Of a stretch of 64,000 bases of DNA, positions 24,489 through 34,788 are shown one piece after another (the stretch's first letter is position 1; every line of letters begins with the position of its first letter). Made by a program: the position numbers and the translations under genes. The DNA is taken from NCBI RefSeq assembly GCF_905475395.1, contig NC_058340.1, positions 76,238,181-76,302,180 on the forward strand. Direction: 5' to 3'. The DNA comes from Chrysoperla carnea. Lineage: Eukaryota > Arthropoda > Insecta > Neuroptera > Chrysopidae. The notes under the pieces are model-generated. The model had not been told where the DNA came from. It did no database searches and was given only the letters and a program-made list of their open reading frames with translations.

Positions 24489-25504
24489 ATGTAAAAAATG
24501 CGTGCTCAGGGCATAAAAAGTAAGGTTGAGTTCCTAAATGAGCAGCATAAGTCAAGTGGAAAAATAAAAAAATTTTGTTTGAAACATTTTTTCGTAAGCA
24601 TCACTGTACACCCGCGAGGGATTAATATCTTGTAGACCAGATATTTAAATAAAAATTTATTTATTTAATTAAATTTACAATTTAATTTACACTTGTACAA
24701 AATGTTAAGTAACAACAATTAAAAATAAATATTTTTATGAAACAAATTATTTAACAATCCGAACGTATGTCAAACGATTGTAATAATAAGTATTATTGAA
24801 ACAAAGATATCCGAACCCGAACATACGTCAAAAAGTTTGGATACTAAGTATTATTTGTACATTAGATAGTTTACTTTATATATGCTTTTAAAATACTGCT
24901 TAGTACTTAAGAAATGTGTTTTAAAATATCCTTTTTGTAATATGATCTTTTGTGACCGTCCAGATGGTATAACATTAATATTATTAAGGGTCGACTTTCT
25001 CGTAATATTTAAAGGACAGTTTTCTGAGAAATATTTGAGTATAGCAATATTTAAAATAAACTTTCTAAAATAACTATTCTAATTTATGTTAACTAATAAA
25101 CAAATGCGTAACATGCACATGTTGCATTATATTATGGTTTTAAGTCTAAAAAAAATATAACTACTAGAGAATATATAATTAGGGCGCAAATTAGGTTAAA
25201 TCATTATATAGTGTGTATACATGTATTATATATATTTTAAATTTATACGTTACAAACGAAATTATATTATGTATGTGTTTATAGCATATACCATGCCCAC
25301 TTCATAAGTGAGATGAAAGATACTCTTATTACTTTGTGTGTAAGAGTGACTATCTTTTTTACTTACATGACGTAAAAAACAAACGATTGCTTAATCAACA
25401 CTGTTTATACAGGCTATTTCAACAATTAACTCAGTCAACACACACAAAAGGGGGTTAGATACGCCAGTGAGAGGTTTACTTTTTTTTTAAAAAGTGTTAA
25501 GTCA
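24489..25504. other. Intron sequence, repeat fragments, local hairpin
   Basis: No gene. 24890-25080 carries a 63-codon ORF I cannot support. 25445-25545 forms a local palindrome: CAAAAGGGGGTTAGATACGC against GCGTATCTAACCCCCTTTTG, whose right half is the end of the next foldback. Confidence 0.6.
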
Positions 25505-26345
25505 ATCTCTCAGGGGCGTATCTAACCCCCTTTTGTGTAGGGTAGTTGGAGGTTTTAATCAGTTTTTTACAAATTACAAAAACTATGCATAATTTAAAAA
25601 AAAGCTGACTCTAGCTTCAAAATTGACCGAGATATGCCAATTTTAAAATGGAGTTTTTATGTTCATTGAATCAAATGAAAAATTATCCATCTTGTAAACC
25701 GTTAGAGATAGAACAAAATTTTTAATGTAAAAGTTATTCCTTATAAAAAAATTAAAAACTTTTATTGGAATCATTATTTCATAAGCATTACTTTTTACCC
25801 GCGAGGGCGCAACAGGTAAAAACTTGGTGTCCATTTTTTATCCAAAAATATAAAAAAAAAGTGTGTTGATTTATTTCAGGTTAACTTCAACTAGTGGTTT
25901 TATGAAACATTCTAGAAAAGCAAAAAAGAATAACCAGAAAATACGATAAATTTTCGAAAATCTTGTTTCCAAAATAATTTCATTAATTTCAAAATTTAGT
26001 TTCTGGAATTTTTTATTTATTTCTACAAATAAAAGTTGTTAAGGAATAACTTTTACATTTAAACTTTGTTGTATCCTTAACGGTTTACATGATGGATACT
26101 TTTTCATTTGATTGAATGAGCAAAAAAAATCCATTTTAAAATTGACATATCTCGGTCAACTTCGAATCTAGAAATCCGAAAAAATACGAAAATATGCAGA
26201 AATACATCAGCTAGAATTTTTAATTGAAATTTTTTTTATTTGACGAATAGTTTTTTTTTTTAATAAAAAATTGATTAAAACCCCCAACTACAGCCCCCGC
26301 CTCCCCCAAAAAAGGGGTTAGGTACGCCTCTGAGAGGTCGAATTT
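25505..26345. repeat. Foldback element, about 840 bp
   Basis: The left arm starts near 25505 (CAATCTCTCAGGGGCGTATC...) and pairs with the right arm ending near 26340 (...AGGTACGCCTCTGAGAGGTC). Inner pairs include TTTTAAAATGGAGTTTTTAT with its complement near 26140, and AAAAGTTATTCCTTATAA with its complement near 26040. A spare copy of the terminus lies just outside at 25448-25480. It ends about 140 bp before exon D. Confidence 0.8.
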
Positions 26346-26364
26346 TTTTTACGCAACCGTTTTT

Positions 26365-26412
26365 TTATAACCTAATAAACAACTAATAAATAAAATTTCA
26401 AAGATCCATTAA
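26365..26412 (+). repeat. Direct repeat upstream of exon D (pair with 20225-20270)
   Basis: CTAATAAATAAAATTTCAAAG then ATCCATTAATTTTTTCC; see the copy upstream of exon C. The match extends about 45 bp with very few differences. Confidence 0.8.
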
Positions 26413-26482
26413 TTTTTTCCTTTTAGGTATTTAGTTTAATTGTATTAAAGTATTAATTAATTGGTGTACTTATGTTTTGTAG

Positions 26483-26809
26483 ATGACAGTGTTTAACAAA
26501 GGTGATATGAATCTATATATGGAAGACATTCATCTAACGAAGCTATCAATTTCAACATTGCAAAATGTGATTTTTAAACAACTGGTTGATAAAACTCCAA
26601 CACAATACATTCTTGAATTATTAACAAATCAAGAAATGATTAGTTGGTTTCCAAATGAATCAAAAGCTGCTACGATAACTTTACTGAACTTACTACTTAA
26701 AAATGTAACAAGTAAACAACCAAATGAAAATCAGTTCAACGCAGAAATTTTTAAAACAAATCTATTGCAATATAAATTAAATTTATTATTAAATATATTA
26801 CACAACTAG
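26483..26809 (+). CDS. THADA: THADA-like protein, terminal exon (exon D)
   Basis: It opens at a GTTTTGTAG|ATG acceptor in phase 0 and runs 108 codons to a TAG at 26807-26809. The peptide (MNLYMEDIHLTKLSISTLQN ... LLNILHN) is helical and Leu-rich, as expected for the C-terminal end of a HEAT scaffold. Exons A-D together give about 610 residues, roughly the last third of a THADA protein. No canonical AATAAA follows immediately. The 3' UTR runs into a transposon copy at 26868, which may supply or disrupt the polyadenylation site. Confidence 0.78.
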   Translation: MTVFNKGDMNLYMEDIHLTKLSISTLQNVIFKQLVDKTPTQYILELLTNQEMISWFPNESKAATITLLNLLLKNVTSKQPNENQFNAEIFKTNLLQYKLNLLLNILHN

Positions 26810-26867
26810 TGCTAAGTAAAACACTGCTCTTTATTTATTTTTTTATACAAAATTTTTGTTTAAAATA

Positions 26868-27085
26868 CAAAGTACCTGGGTGACCGAGCTTTACTCATTA
26901 TTTATTTTAAATGAAACTTATCATTGGAGTCGTTAGTGAGAGAAAACTACGTTTTCTTAAAATGAAACCTAGCTAGATCGATTTTTCGTCCCAAAAATCC
27001 CCTGCATACTAATTGTGTAACAACGCCATCTACTGAAACTTATCTTTAATGTTTCAGTGTCGGTAAAGCAGTTAGTTGTCCTAAG
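26868..27085 (-). repeat. Dispersed family D, copy 2 (reversed)
   Basis: It opens with CTGGGTGACCGAGCTTTACT, a decayed form of the hairpin end ACCGAGCAAAGCTCGGT seen at 32055. It continues with the complement of GATCTAGCTAGG and of CATGCAGGGG. It overlaps the expected 3' UTR of the THADA-like gene. Confidence 0.7.
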
Positions 27086-29639
27086 ACTTTTTCAAGTTTC
27101 TAAGACTTATTTATTTTTTCATCAGGGTTATATTTCAAAAACGGTGAGGTGAGGGAAAGAGAGTCAAGATACACAAATTGTTAAAATCGTCCAAAATATG
27201 AGATACAACAAGTTTCAAGTCAAGTATTTGATCGAAATAAAACAATAATCGTTAATTACGACAGTATCAAATTTTCATCAAAATTAGGTTTTTTTTCAAT
27301 GACTTTTATCTCAAAAACGGCGAGTTTTAGAAAAAAAAAAACTACGAGATAAAATATGCTTAGAATACCCTAAAATATAAGATCCAATAACTGTTTTCTT
27401 AAATTTCATAATTTTTTAACAGAATTAGATTGGACGAGAAAGGGCTCTATAGCCTAAGTGTCTGCTTCGTGGACAGTCATTATAACCTATCCTAACCTAG
27501 CTTGGACGAACTTCTAAGTGCGCGCGCATAGTTAAAGCACATTTTCTAATTCAATTTTGAGTCGAGTCCCATAAAAAGTCATACTGTTTCGTAGAATTGC
27601 AACCTTAAATGCTTCATTTCCTACGGTCTTTGTTGTTTGATTCAATTGATTCTTATGTTTTGGACATTTCTTCTTCTTTTTGTGACTTTTTTCATCTAAC
27701 CACACCGTTTTCGAGATGGCAACGTTTTTTAAGCTAATTTAAGTGAGCGTTTTGTTCGATGTACATAGCGGCACGAAACCGATATTATTTATACAATTTT
27801 GGAATGCTTATGAGTTGAAGAAGTTTTTTCTGGAATAGGCACGCCAAGTGTACAATACTTTTTTCGAGTTTTCTTCTTTGTGAAAGTGTAAGCGCAAAAT
27901 AATTATTGAAATTCGTGTGATTTAATGCCAAACATTTCCACCGTGCGATGAATTTTGAGGAGTGATATATCTCGTTAGCTATAAGATATTAGTAATTTAT
28001 TTGCCAGAAACGCCAAAGTTTGTGTATAACGCGCCATTTTTAAACAAAAAATGTGAACAAGTTAAAAATTGGACAAACTCAAAAACTGTACCTTTTCGAA
28101 AACCGAATTACTTATATAATATTTTGCAAATAACCCAAAGTATAACCTCCTTCAATCTTGTATCGAATTATCAAATATCCTGTACATAAGGTGTATTTAA
28201 ACTGTCTATACAACGCTATACTGGATATAGTACAGCTCAAAATAAGTTGATTTAATGAAACTTCACTTAGTACTAAGTCGCTTCGTTTTAGAACTAGGAG
28301 ATTCTAAAATTGAAATTTTGAAATATTTTTTTGTAACTTAACTTTTACAACATGAAATGCTGTTTTGTTAAAATTGGGTATGTTGAATTTGTTTTATAAG
28401 AAAAAAAAGCCCATATAAAAATTAAGGTGAACATAATTCAATCCATTGGCAAAAAACGTTTAAATTTCAACGCACCTCACCCCATAATTATTCGCCCCTA
28501 TAAATGCAAAGCATTGAAAGTACATGGATTTCAACAATATATGGATTTATATATAGGCATAGGTATGGTTTCTTATAGTAGTTTGGCATCGGCAGTATCG
28601 ATCACAGTTAATTACTAGTTTATTAGAATTATTTTTAAAAGATCATAGTTCCAGTGGCGTAGTGAGGGGGCAAGGGGGTGCATCATGCCCCGGGCGTTAC
28701 CTTCTCACAAAGGGTAAAGAGCTTTTTTAATCATTCATTTAATTAAAAATTTAATGTTACAGTTTTGCAAGGTAATATAAACCATCTTTTATGAATGATT
28801 TTGAATCCAAAGAGTTTATATACATAGAGAACGCGAGGGATCTGCTAGCCTGTAAGTGGATGCAATAAGACGAATGAGATAGAATAGTGTCACAGAGTTT
28901 CCCTGTGTTCCTGCCAAAGTCATATGTCATAAATCTTATGATGCATAGAGATTTTGTGTCTGCTATTATATTTGTTTCGTACAAAGAGGTTATATACAGT
29001 TTTGTATTTTTTTTTTCTGAAAAATGAAAGTGTTTAATATGCAGATTTTCATATTTTCCAATATGTGGTCGCAGTTAATACTAAGTGCACAATATACTAA
29101 GTACACGTACAATTTGTTTTATCAGAAATATTGTAATTGAAATATTGGTAAATGTGGAATCTAAAGTGGAGCTACCTTTTTTCCACTGTGTAAAAATAAT
29201 TAAAATTTCTATCTTCAATATGGTTTTGTAATACAGCTATATAATCATTGTTTCAAATATTTCGTACAACGATAAAATATAGTTACAGACTTTCAAATTA
29301 TAAAGAAAGATTCGCTACATATCATTTGTGTGAAAGAATAATTAAAATTCTCTGTAAATATGATAAACCACATGAATTAAAAAAAACTATAGTAACATGA
29401 CAAACACGCAAACGTTGATCTATATTTGTCTATAAAAAATTATTAACATGGATTTCCCATATACAAAATTCACACCCCTTAAGGGTAGAATTTCGGAAAA
29501 TGCTTCTTATCGGATACCTAGGTTATTCAAAGAACACACTCTCCAAGTTTCAGGTCTCTACGATAAACGGTATAGGCTGTGCAATGATCCGTCAGTCATT
29601 CAGACTTTATAACTTTAGTAAAATTACGCCTTGTGTATG
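27086..29639. other. Intergenic stretch, no supported gene
   Basis: Family E fragments lie at 27110-27420 and 27640-27720. At 28653 CAGTGGCGTAGTGAGGGGGC looks like a hAT-type terminus (CAGTGGCGTAGC), but I find no matching right end. Short ORFs at 27962, 28427, 28757 and 29500 show no domain, codon signal or neighbour support. Confidence 0.5.
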
Positions 29640-31005
29640 GATTAAAAGTTCGGGTAGCGAAACTTTAGTGTTTTTCTTTTCACATCAAAATAAGTATTTT
29701 TTGAAATTTTTTACTTTCCCGGAGTGGTGCAACATGTTTAACCAACAAAATGGCGTCAAAAATGGAATTTTTTTCAGAAATTTTATCATTTTTATTTTAT
29801 ATTCGCAAAAGGAGACATCGGTACATATCCAAATTTGGTAGGTTTGTAGTCAATGTTAAGAATTACATCTCATATTTTGGGGGGGGGGGGGGTTTCGTCC
29901 CTTTCCTTCCAGTTATATATATATGTATACATACATATAGTAAAACAGTTCATTTGACTGTAACTTGAAAAATATTTGATTGATTTTAATGAAACTAATA
30001 TCAATAGTAGGTTTTATTAGTTTCAACTTTCGGTTAAAATAAAACAGAGATCAACGACCCCAAAAACCCCTTTATATGTCATAAAAATTTTGAATTTGCA
30101 AAAATTATGAAAGCGGGAGGGGGAGGGGTGGATGTTGTAAAAAGGGCTATATTAATAAAAATATCTAAAGTTTTGGGATACTTTAGCATTTTAAACATTT
30201 TTAACCTCTTTTTAAAATCTTTTAAGATACATTTATTCCATACACCTCTTCCAGCGCGGGGGTTACAACTTAAAAAATTTGCTTTAAACCATATAAACCT
30301 CTTTTTAAAATAGTTTTCTGAAGCCAAAGCAAAAAACACCCTCCAAAGCCAGTCCATAGACCCCCCAAACAATTATTTCCAGAAAGTGTTAAATTTGCCG
30401 TTTTTCGCAAAAATATGGATCAAGGAATCATTTTACGGGTAAGCCACTTATTATAAGATCGAAAGATAATAAAAAATGCTACAATTTAAAAAAAAATTTA
30501 ACCTCGTAGGATAAAATGGCAGCCATTTTAAACAATTCACTAAATTGGAAAATTTGGCCGAACTATTTAACGGATTTCGCTAAAATTTTAACCGAAAGTT
30601 GTAAGTAATAAAACCTACTATTGATATTAGTTTCATTAAAATCAATCAAATATTTTTCAAGTTATAGTCAAATGAACTGTTTTACCATATGTATGTATAC
30701 ATATATATATAACTGCGAGGGGAAGGGACGAAACCCCCCCCCCCCTAAAATATGAGGAGTACTTCTTAACATTTACTACAAACCTGCCAAATTTGGATAT
30801 GCACCTATGTCTCCTCTTGCGAATATAACATAAAAATGTTTAAATTTCTGAAAAAAATTCCATTTTTGACGCCATTTTGTTGGTTAAACATGTTGCACCA
30901 CTCCGGGAAAGTAAAAATTTGCATAAAATACTTATTTTGATGTGAAAAGAAAAGCCCCAAATTACTTTACTCCGGTACTTTGTAATGGCTCGCGAATGGT
31001 ATCAT
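29640..31005. repeat. Foldback element, about 1.37 kb, containing family C
   Basis: The left arm (29650-30045) pairs with the right arm (30585-31000): AACCTACTATTGATATTAGT (30609) with its complement near 30000, the G-run at 29880 with the C-run at 30738, and TCCCGGAGTGGTGCAACATG (29718) with its complement near 30890. The loop (30040-30400) is the second copy of family C (see 7387-8250). The right end stops just before a minus-strand ORF at 31032. Confidence 0.85.
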
Positions 31006-31031
31006 ATAAGATATATATTTCTAAAATAAAA

Positions 31032-31418
31032 TTATACTTCAATTATTGACAATTTTTTTTTATTTAATTGTTCCTCATCAAACGTTAATTTCTTTAAAAC
31101 ATCAGGTTGTAAACCAGGATCCATGTTATTATCCGTTGTGAAAATATTCAATTCATTTTTTATTTTAAATTTATGAGAAATATAACAAAACCCATCTTTA
31201 TTAATTTGTAAATCAAACCAACGACGATGACATATATTAAATACTTCAAAATTCAAATTCTTTTGAGCAATCTCAAAATTTTCTGCATAAATTTTAAAAT
31301 TAATATCATCTCGATAAAGATATAATTCTTCTTGATCTTGTTTTCGTCGTTTCCGACCATCACCCATAAATGATCGATTACCCCCTTTGCGGCCCGTCAA
31401 CGTACGACGTCGTGTCAT
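31032..31418 (-). CDS. Small basic/acidic protein, unidentified
   Basis: A clean 128-codon minus-strand ORF starts MTRRRTLTGRKGG and has a strongly basic N-terminus (RKRRKQ near residue 23, nuclear-signal-like). It has a mixed alpha/beta-looking middle (FKIYAENFEIAQ, FEVFNICHRRWFDLQ, GFCYISHKF) and an acidic tail (GLQPDVLKKLTFDEEQ). I do not recognise the family. Its composition is more complex than the surrounding repeat-derived ORFs, and the 5' flank (31419-31600) is unlike the neighbouring repeats, so a small host gene is plausible. The stop codon lies only about 25 bp from a foldback end, so the 3' end may have been replaced. It could also be one exon of a larger gene. Confidence 0.5.
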   Translation of the reverse strand: MTRRRTLTGRKGGNRSFMGDGRKRRKQDQEELYLYRDDINFKIYAENFEIAQKNLNFEVFNICHRRWFDLQINKDGFCYISHKFKIKNELNIFTTDNNMDPGLQPDVLKKLTFDEEQLNKKKLSIIEV

Positions 31419-31704
31419 TTTTTATTGCTTTAATAACAAACAATTAATTAATAACTTTAAAATTATAATAACTATAATTAAAAGTTTTTCATTACTATTA
31501 ATATCACTTAATTTTTTTAGTTATTCTACTGTAGATCTGCAAAAATTAATTTTGTTATCACGTTTTTTGTATTTTTCATTTTGACGTTTTTTAATACTTG
31601 AAAGAATCTACAGATGGCCACTTAATTAAAATTAATATTAAATGTAGCCAATTATATATTATTATTAGATGTAGCTCATAGATGGTGACACTGTCTCTGC
31701 ATAT

Positions 31705-31731
31705 CTTATATATTTAAACGAGCAATTCTTG

Positions 31732-31802
<71 letters not shown>

Positions 31803-32075
31803 ACGATCTTGGAAATGGCTCCAACGATTTTCATGAAAATGAGTATGTAGGGGTTTTTTGGGGCGATAAGTCGATCTAGCTTCATTTATCAGAAATGTCT
31901 TTTTATCCGTCTTTTCATGAAAAATTCATCAGACATCTATTGGTGTATAACGTACATAATGAAATACAATGCAAATTATAACATAACAAAAAGGAGGCGT
32001 TTGAGTAATCTAAAGTGAAAAATATGACTCTTGCTGACATCTATTGGCGAATAACCGAGCAAAGCTCGGTCATCC
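31705..32075 (+). repeat. Dispersed family D, copy 3, with (TA)n core and terminal hairpin
   Basis: The left end TCTTATATATTTAAACGAGC is followed by a (TA)n tract (about 31736-31800), then GGCTCCAACGATTTTCATGA and GGGGCGATAAGTCGATCTAG. It ends in a strong hairpin ACCGAGC-AAA-GCTCGGT near 32055, followed by CATCCAGAT. The 5' TC, microsatellite core and 3' stem-loop recall non-autonomous Helitron/Helentron families such as Drosophila DINE-1; this is inference. It is the most complete copy here. Confidence 0.65.
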
Positions 32076-32491
32076 AGATATCATATTGATATATACATTG
32101 TAATAAATAAAAAATACTGTTGTTTTTTATTATTTATTATTTATACAATTTTTTCTAAAAATAATGATTGATAACACATCTAGACATAAATATGGAGCTA
32201 CAACATTTCATTTCATGTCTAAATCTTTTGTATTTTTTTGTAAAGTTTACCACCAAAAAGTTACATTTTAACCTAGTAGAGGCTCGCTTCGCTCGCCTAA
32301 TAAAAAAAACAAAAAAAAAAGAAAATATTAAAAAAAAAAAATCAATTCAAAACGACTATTAAATTTTAAAAATAATAGCAAATACATTATTTAATTTTCA
32401 CATTAATTGTGCATTTGACAAATTCCATTGCCAAATCGTAAAGTACAATTTTTTAAACATAGGTACCTTAAAATTATTTAATCAACACAAT
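32076..32491. other. Intergenic, repeat fragments
   Basis: No gene. 32279-32300 has a GC-rich palindrome (AGGCTCGCTTCGCTCGCCT) of the type found at transposon ends, followed by A-rich low complexity. Confidence 0.5.
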
Positions 32492-32904
32492 GGCTGCGTT
32501 TGGCAGAAAAAAGCGTTTGAGAGCGCTTACTAGCGCTGAAAAACAAACTGTACAGTTTTCGGCCAGGACATGTTTGCTAACTTCAGTTGCGCTGACACAA
32601 TCCGCCATTTTGCTTATTTATATTGCAAACATTTATTTAAATAATAGCTTTATACTCCTTAAGTTGTTTGTATAATTATATAATTAGTATATTTGCACAT
32701 TATTTAATATATTATTCATTATTGGTAATTTTTTAATATGAATAATTTACAAACATATATTTAAATTAGGTTAGGTTCCCCAGTTAAAGCTAACTTAGCG
32801 TCCTAGAGGAAAATAGTTATTTACTATTTGTTGGCGCTTACCGTTTAACAATCGCCATTTTGATTACAAGCGCTTCCTAGTGCTTTTTTCTGCCAAACGC
32901 AGCC
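32492..32904. mobile_element. MITE with GGCTGCG termini
   Basis: Terminal inverted repeats GGCTGCGTTTGGCAGAAAAA at the left and TTTTTCTGCCAAACGCAGCC at the right, with further complementarity inward (AAGCGCTTCCTAG against CTTACTAGCGCT). 413 bp, no transposase. I could not define a clear target duplication, so superfamily is open. Confidence 0.8.
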
Positions 32905-33075
32905 TAGCTCAATATTTATAATACACTTGACAAATAAACTTTATTATATGCATTATATTTGAGACTTAACCTCATCAAAATCCAAAACATCACTGTGCGC
33001 CACTGTGCGCTTCTTGAATTTTAATGCTAAGAAAGACTCTATCTAGCGATAGAAAAAAAGAACTATTGTCAGAAC

Positions 33076-33450
33076 CAGGGCTGCCAGTAGCGCCAACTTA
33101 TTTTATACCGTTCGGTCACTGAAATTATACAGAATCAAATCTCATTATACAAAGCGGCAAAATTGTTAAAAAATAGTCTGTAAACAGTTCCAGTAGCAAT
33201 ATTACTCAGAGAGCGCCAATTTCGATTAGAATAGTTTTCAAAAGAGCGACAAGCGCATCACGCTTAAGAAATGTTCGATCTCTCGTTATCTCAAATAATC
33301 GGCATTTTAACTCTCACAAAATTTACTTCACATTTGAATTTTTATTTTTGTATCCAATTATACGAGGCAATCTGCTATACAAACTGGATACATAAAATAG
33401 CCATATTATACACTTTTTGTATCCGATTATACAATCTGGAAGCCCTGCTG
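33076..33450. mobile_element. hAT-type MITE with perfect 8-bp target duplication
   Basis: Octamer GTCAGAAC is present on both sides (33068-33075 and 33451-33458). Termini: CAGGGCTGCCAG at the left; the right end in reverse reads CAGCAGGGCTTCCAG (a 3-bp insertion relative to the left). CAG-G ends with an 8-bp duplication fit hAT. Confidence 0.85.
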
Positions 33451-33562
33451 GTCAGAACGCCCACATATACATAAATCTAACAGAAATGTTTGTTTACAAT
33501 CTTGAAACTATACGCATATGTCATAAGCATACAATAAACAGAGAATATATCGGTTTATTTAG

Positions 33563-34149
33563 GAAATTTATAAACGGGCTGAACATGCGGAAAATTCATT
33601 AGCGCATAAACTCAGGCGGGAAGATGAAATTTATAAACGGGCTGAACATGCGGAAAATTCATTAGCGCATAAACTCAGGCGGGAAGATGAAATTTATAAA
33701 CGGGCTGAACATGCGGAAAATTCATTAGCGCATAAACTCAGGCGGGAAGATGAAATTTATAAACGGGCTGAACATGCGGAAAATTCATTAGCGCATAAAC
33801 TCAGGCGGAAAGATGAAATTTATAAACGGGCTGAACATGCGGAAAATTCATTAGCGCATAAACTCAGGCGGGAAGATGAAATTTATAAACGGGCTGAACA
33901 TGCGGAAAATTCATTAGCGCATAAACTCAGGCGGGAAGATGAAATTTATAAACGGGCTGAACATGCGGAAAATTCATTAGCGCATAAACTCAGGCGGAAA
34001 GATGAAATTTATAAACGGGCTGAACATGCGGAAAATTCATTAGCGCATAAACTCAGGCGGGAAGATGAAATTTATAAACGGGCTGAACATGCGGAAAATT
34101 CATTAGCGCATAAACTCAGGCGGGAAGATGAAATTTATAAACGGGCTGA
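33563..34149 (+). repeat. 63-bp tandem repeat array, left block (9 units plus part of a tenth)
   Basis: Units begin AAACGGGCTGAACATGCGG at 33572 and every 63 bp to 34139, almost identical. Units 4 and 7 share a GGCGGAAAG variant where the others have GGCGGGAAG, a three-unit higher-order pattern. The frame is open from 33563 (a TAG immediately precedes) and encodes a 21-residue repeat beginning KRAEHAE and ending RREDEIY, i.e. exactly three heptads, coiled-coil-like. No start codon exists in this block. The tenth unit is cut by the LINE inserted at 34150. Confidence 0.95.
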
Positions 34150-34610
34150 GATACATGATTGCTTTTTGACAGGTGTTGATTGGCATATTAAGTGGAAGTG
34201 AAATTTAAGTTAAATTTAGTTAAAAGAAATTTAGTAGTGTATATATTCAGTTTTTTTGGGTTTTTATGTATGTGAATCTGCATTTAAAAATTTTTGTAAT
34301 ATGTCTTTGTGATTAAATTATTGAAAAATATCTAATTTGACTATTTATAACCTCTAATAGTGTTGATGGTGCTATTTCTTTTTTTTATGTGTATATTCAT
34401 TGTGCTAATAATTAATAATTAATCAATTCAACATAAAGCTATAAACTATATATAATCTATAGCTATAATCTATAAAAAAAAAAAAAAAAAAAGAAACTAT
34501 ATATAATCTACAAAGCTTAAAATTGAGTAATATTCGTTTATTTTTTGCGGTTAGCCATGTTTTTATTCTTATAATAATATTATCTTTAATAATTCTTATT
34601 AAAGTCAACC

Positions 34611-34690
34611 ATATCGGTAGCGCAGTCAGTTAAGGCGCTGGTTCAGAAACTGTACATAATAAAGTGCATTAGTTCAAGTCTACCTCCAGT
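34611..34690 (+). other. tRNA-like block in the LINE 5' UTR
   Basis: TAGCGCAGTCAG (34618-34629) fits the pol III A-box consensus at 11 of 12 positions. AGTTCAAGTCT (34671-34681) fits the B box at about 8 of 11, 53 bp downstream, a normal tRNA spacing. The D-arm GCGC/GCGC pairing is readable; the acceptor and T stems are poor. It is not a functional tRNA gene; more likely a tRNA-derived or SINE-like promoter module. Confidence 0.5.
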
Positions 34691-34788
34691 GAGTTAAAAT
34701 TTATTAAAATCAAAGTGAATAATTTTAATTTATTTTACGTGTTTTCGGAACTTATAATATATAAAATCACTAACAAATTTTGTTTATT

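Noticed and set aside
28653-28720. Complete hAT element starting CAGTGGCGTAGTG
   Set aside because: No matching right terminus or target duplication found; at most a solitary end.
33563-34149. Regular 63-bp repeats resembling a CRISPR array
   Set aside because: Units are contiguous with no spacers, are in an insect transposon and keep an open reading frame; it is a coding tandem repeat.
34611-34690. Functional tRNA gene
   Set aside because: A and B boxes are recognisable but acceptor and T stems do not pair and no proper anticodon arm can be drawn.
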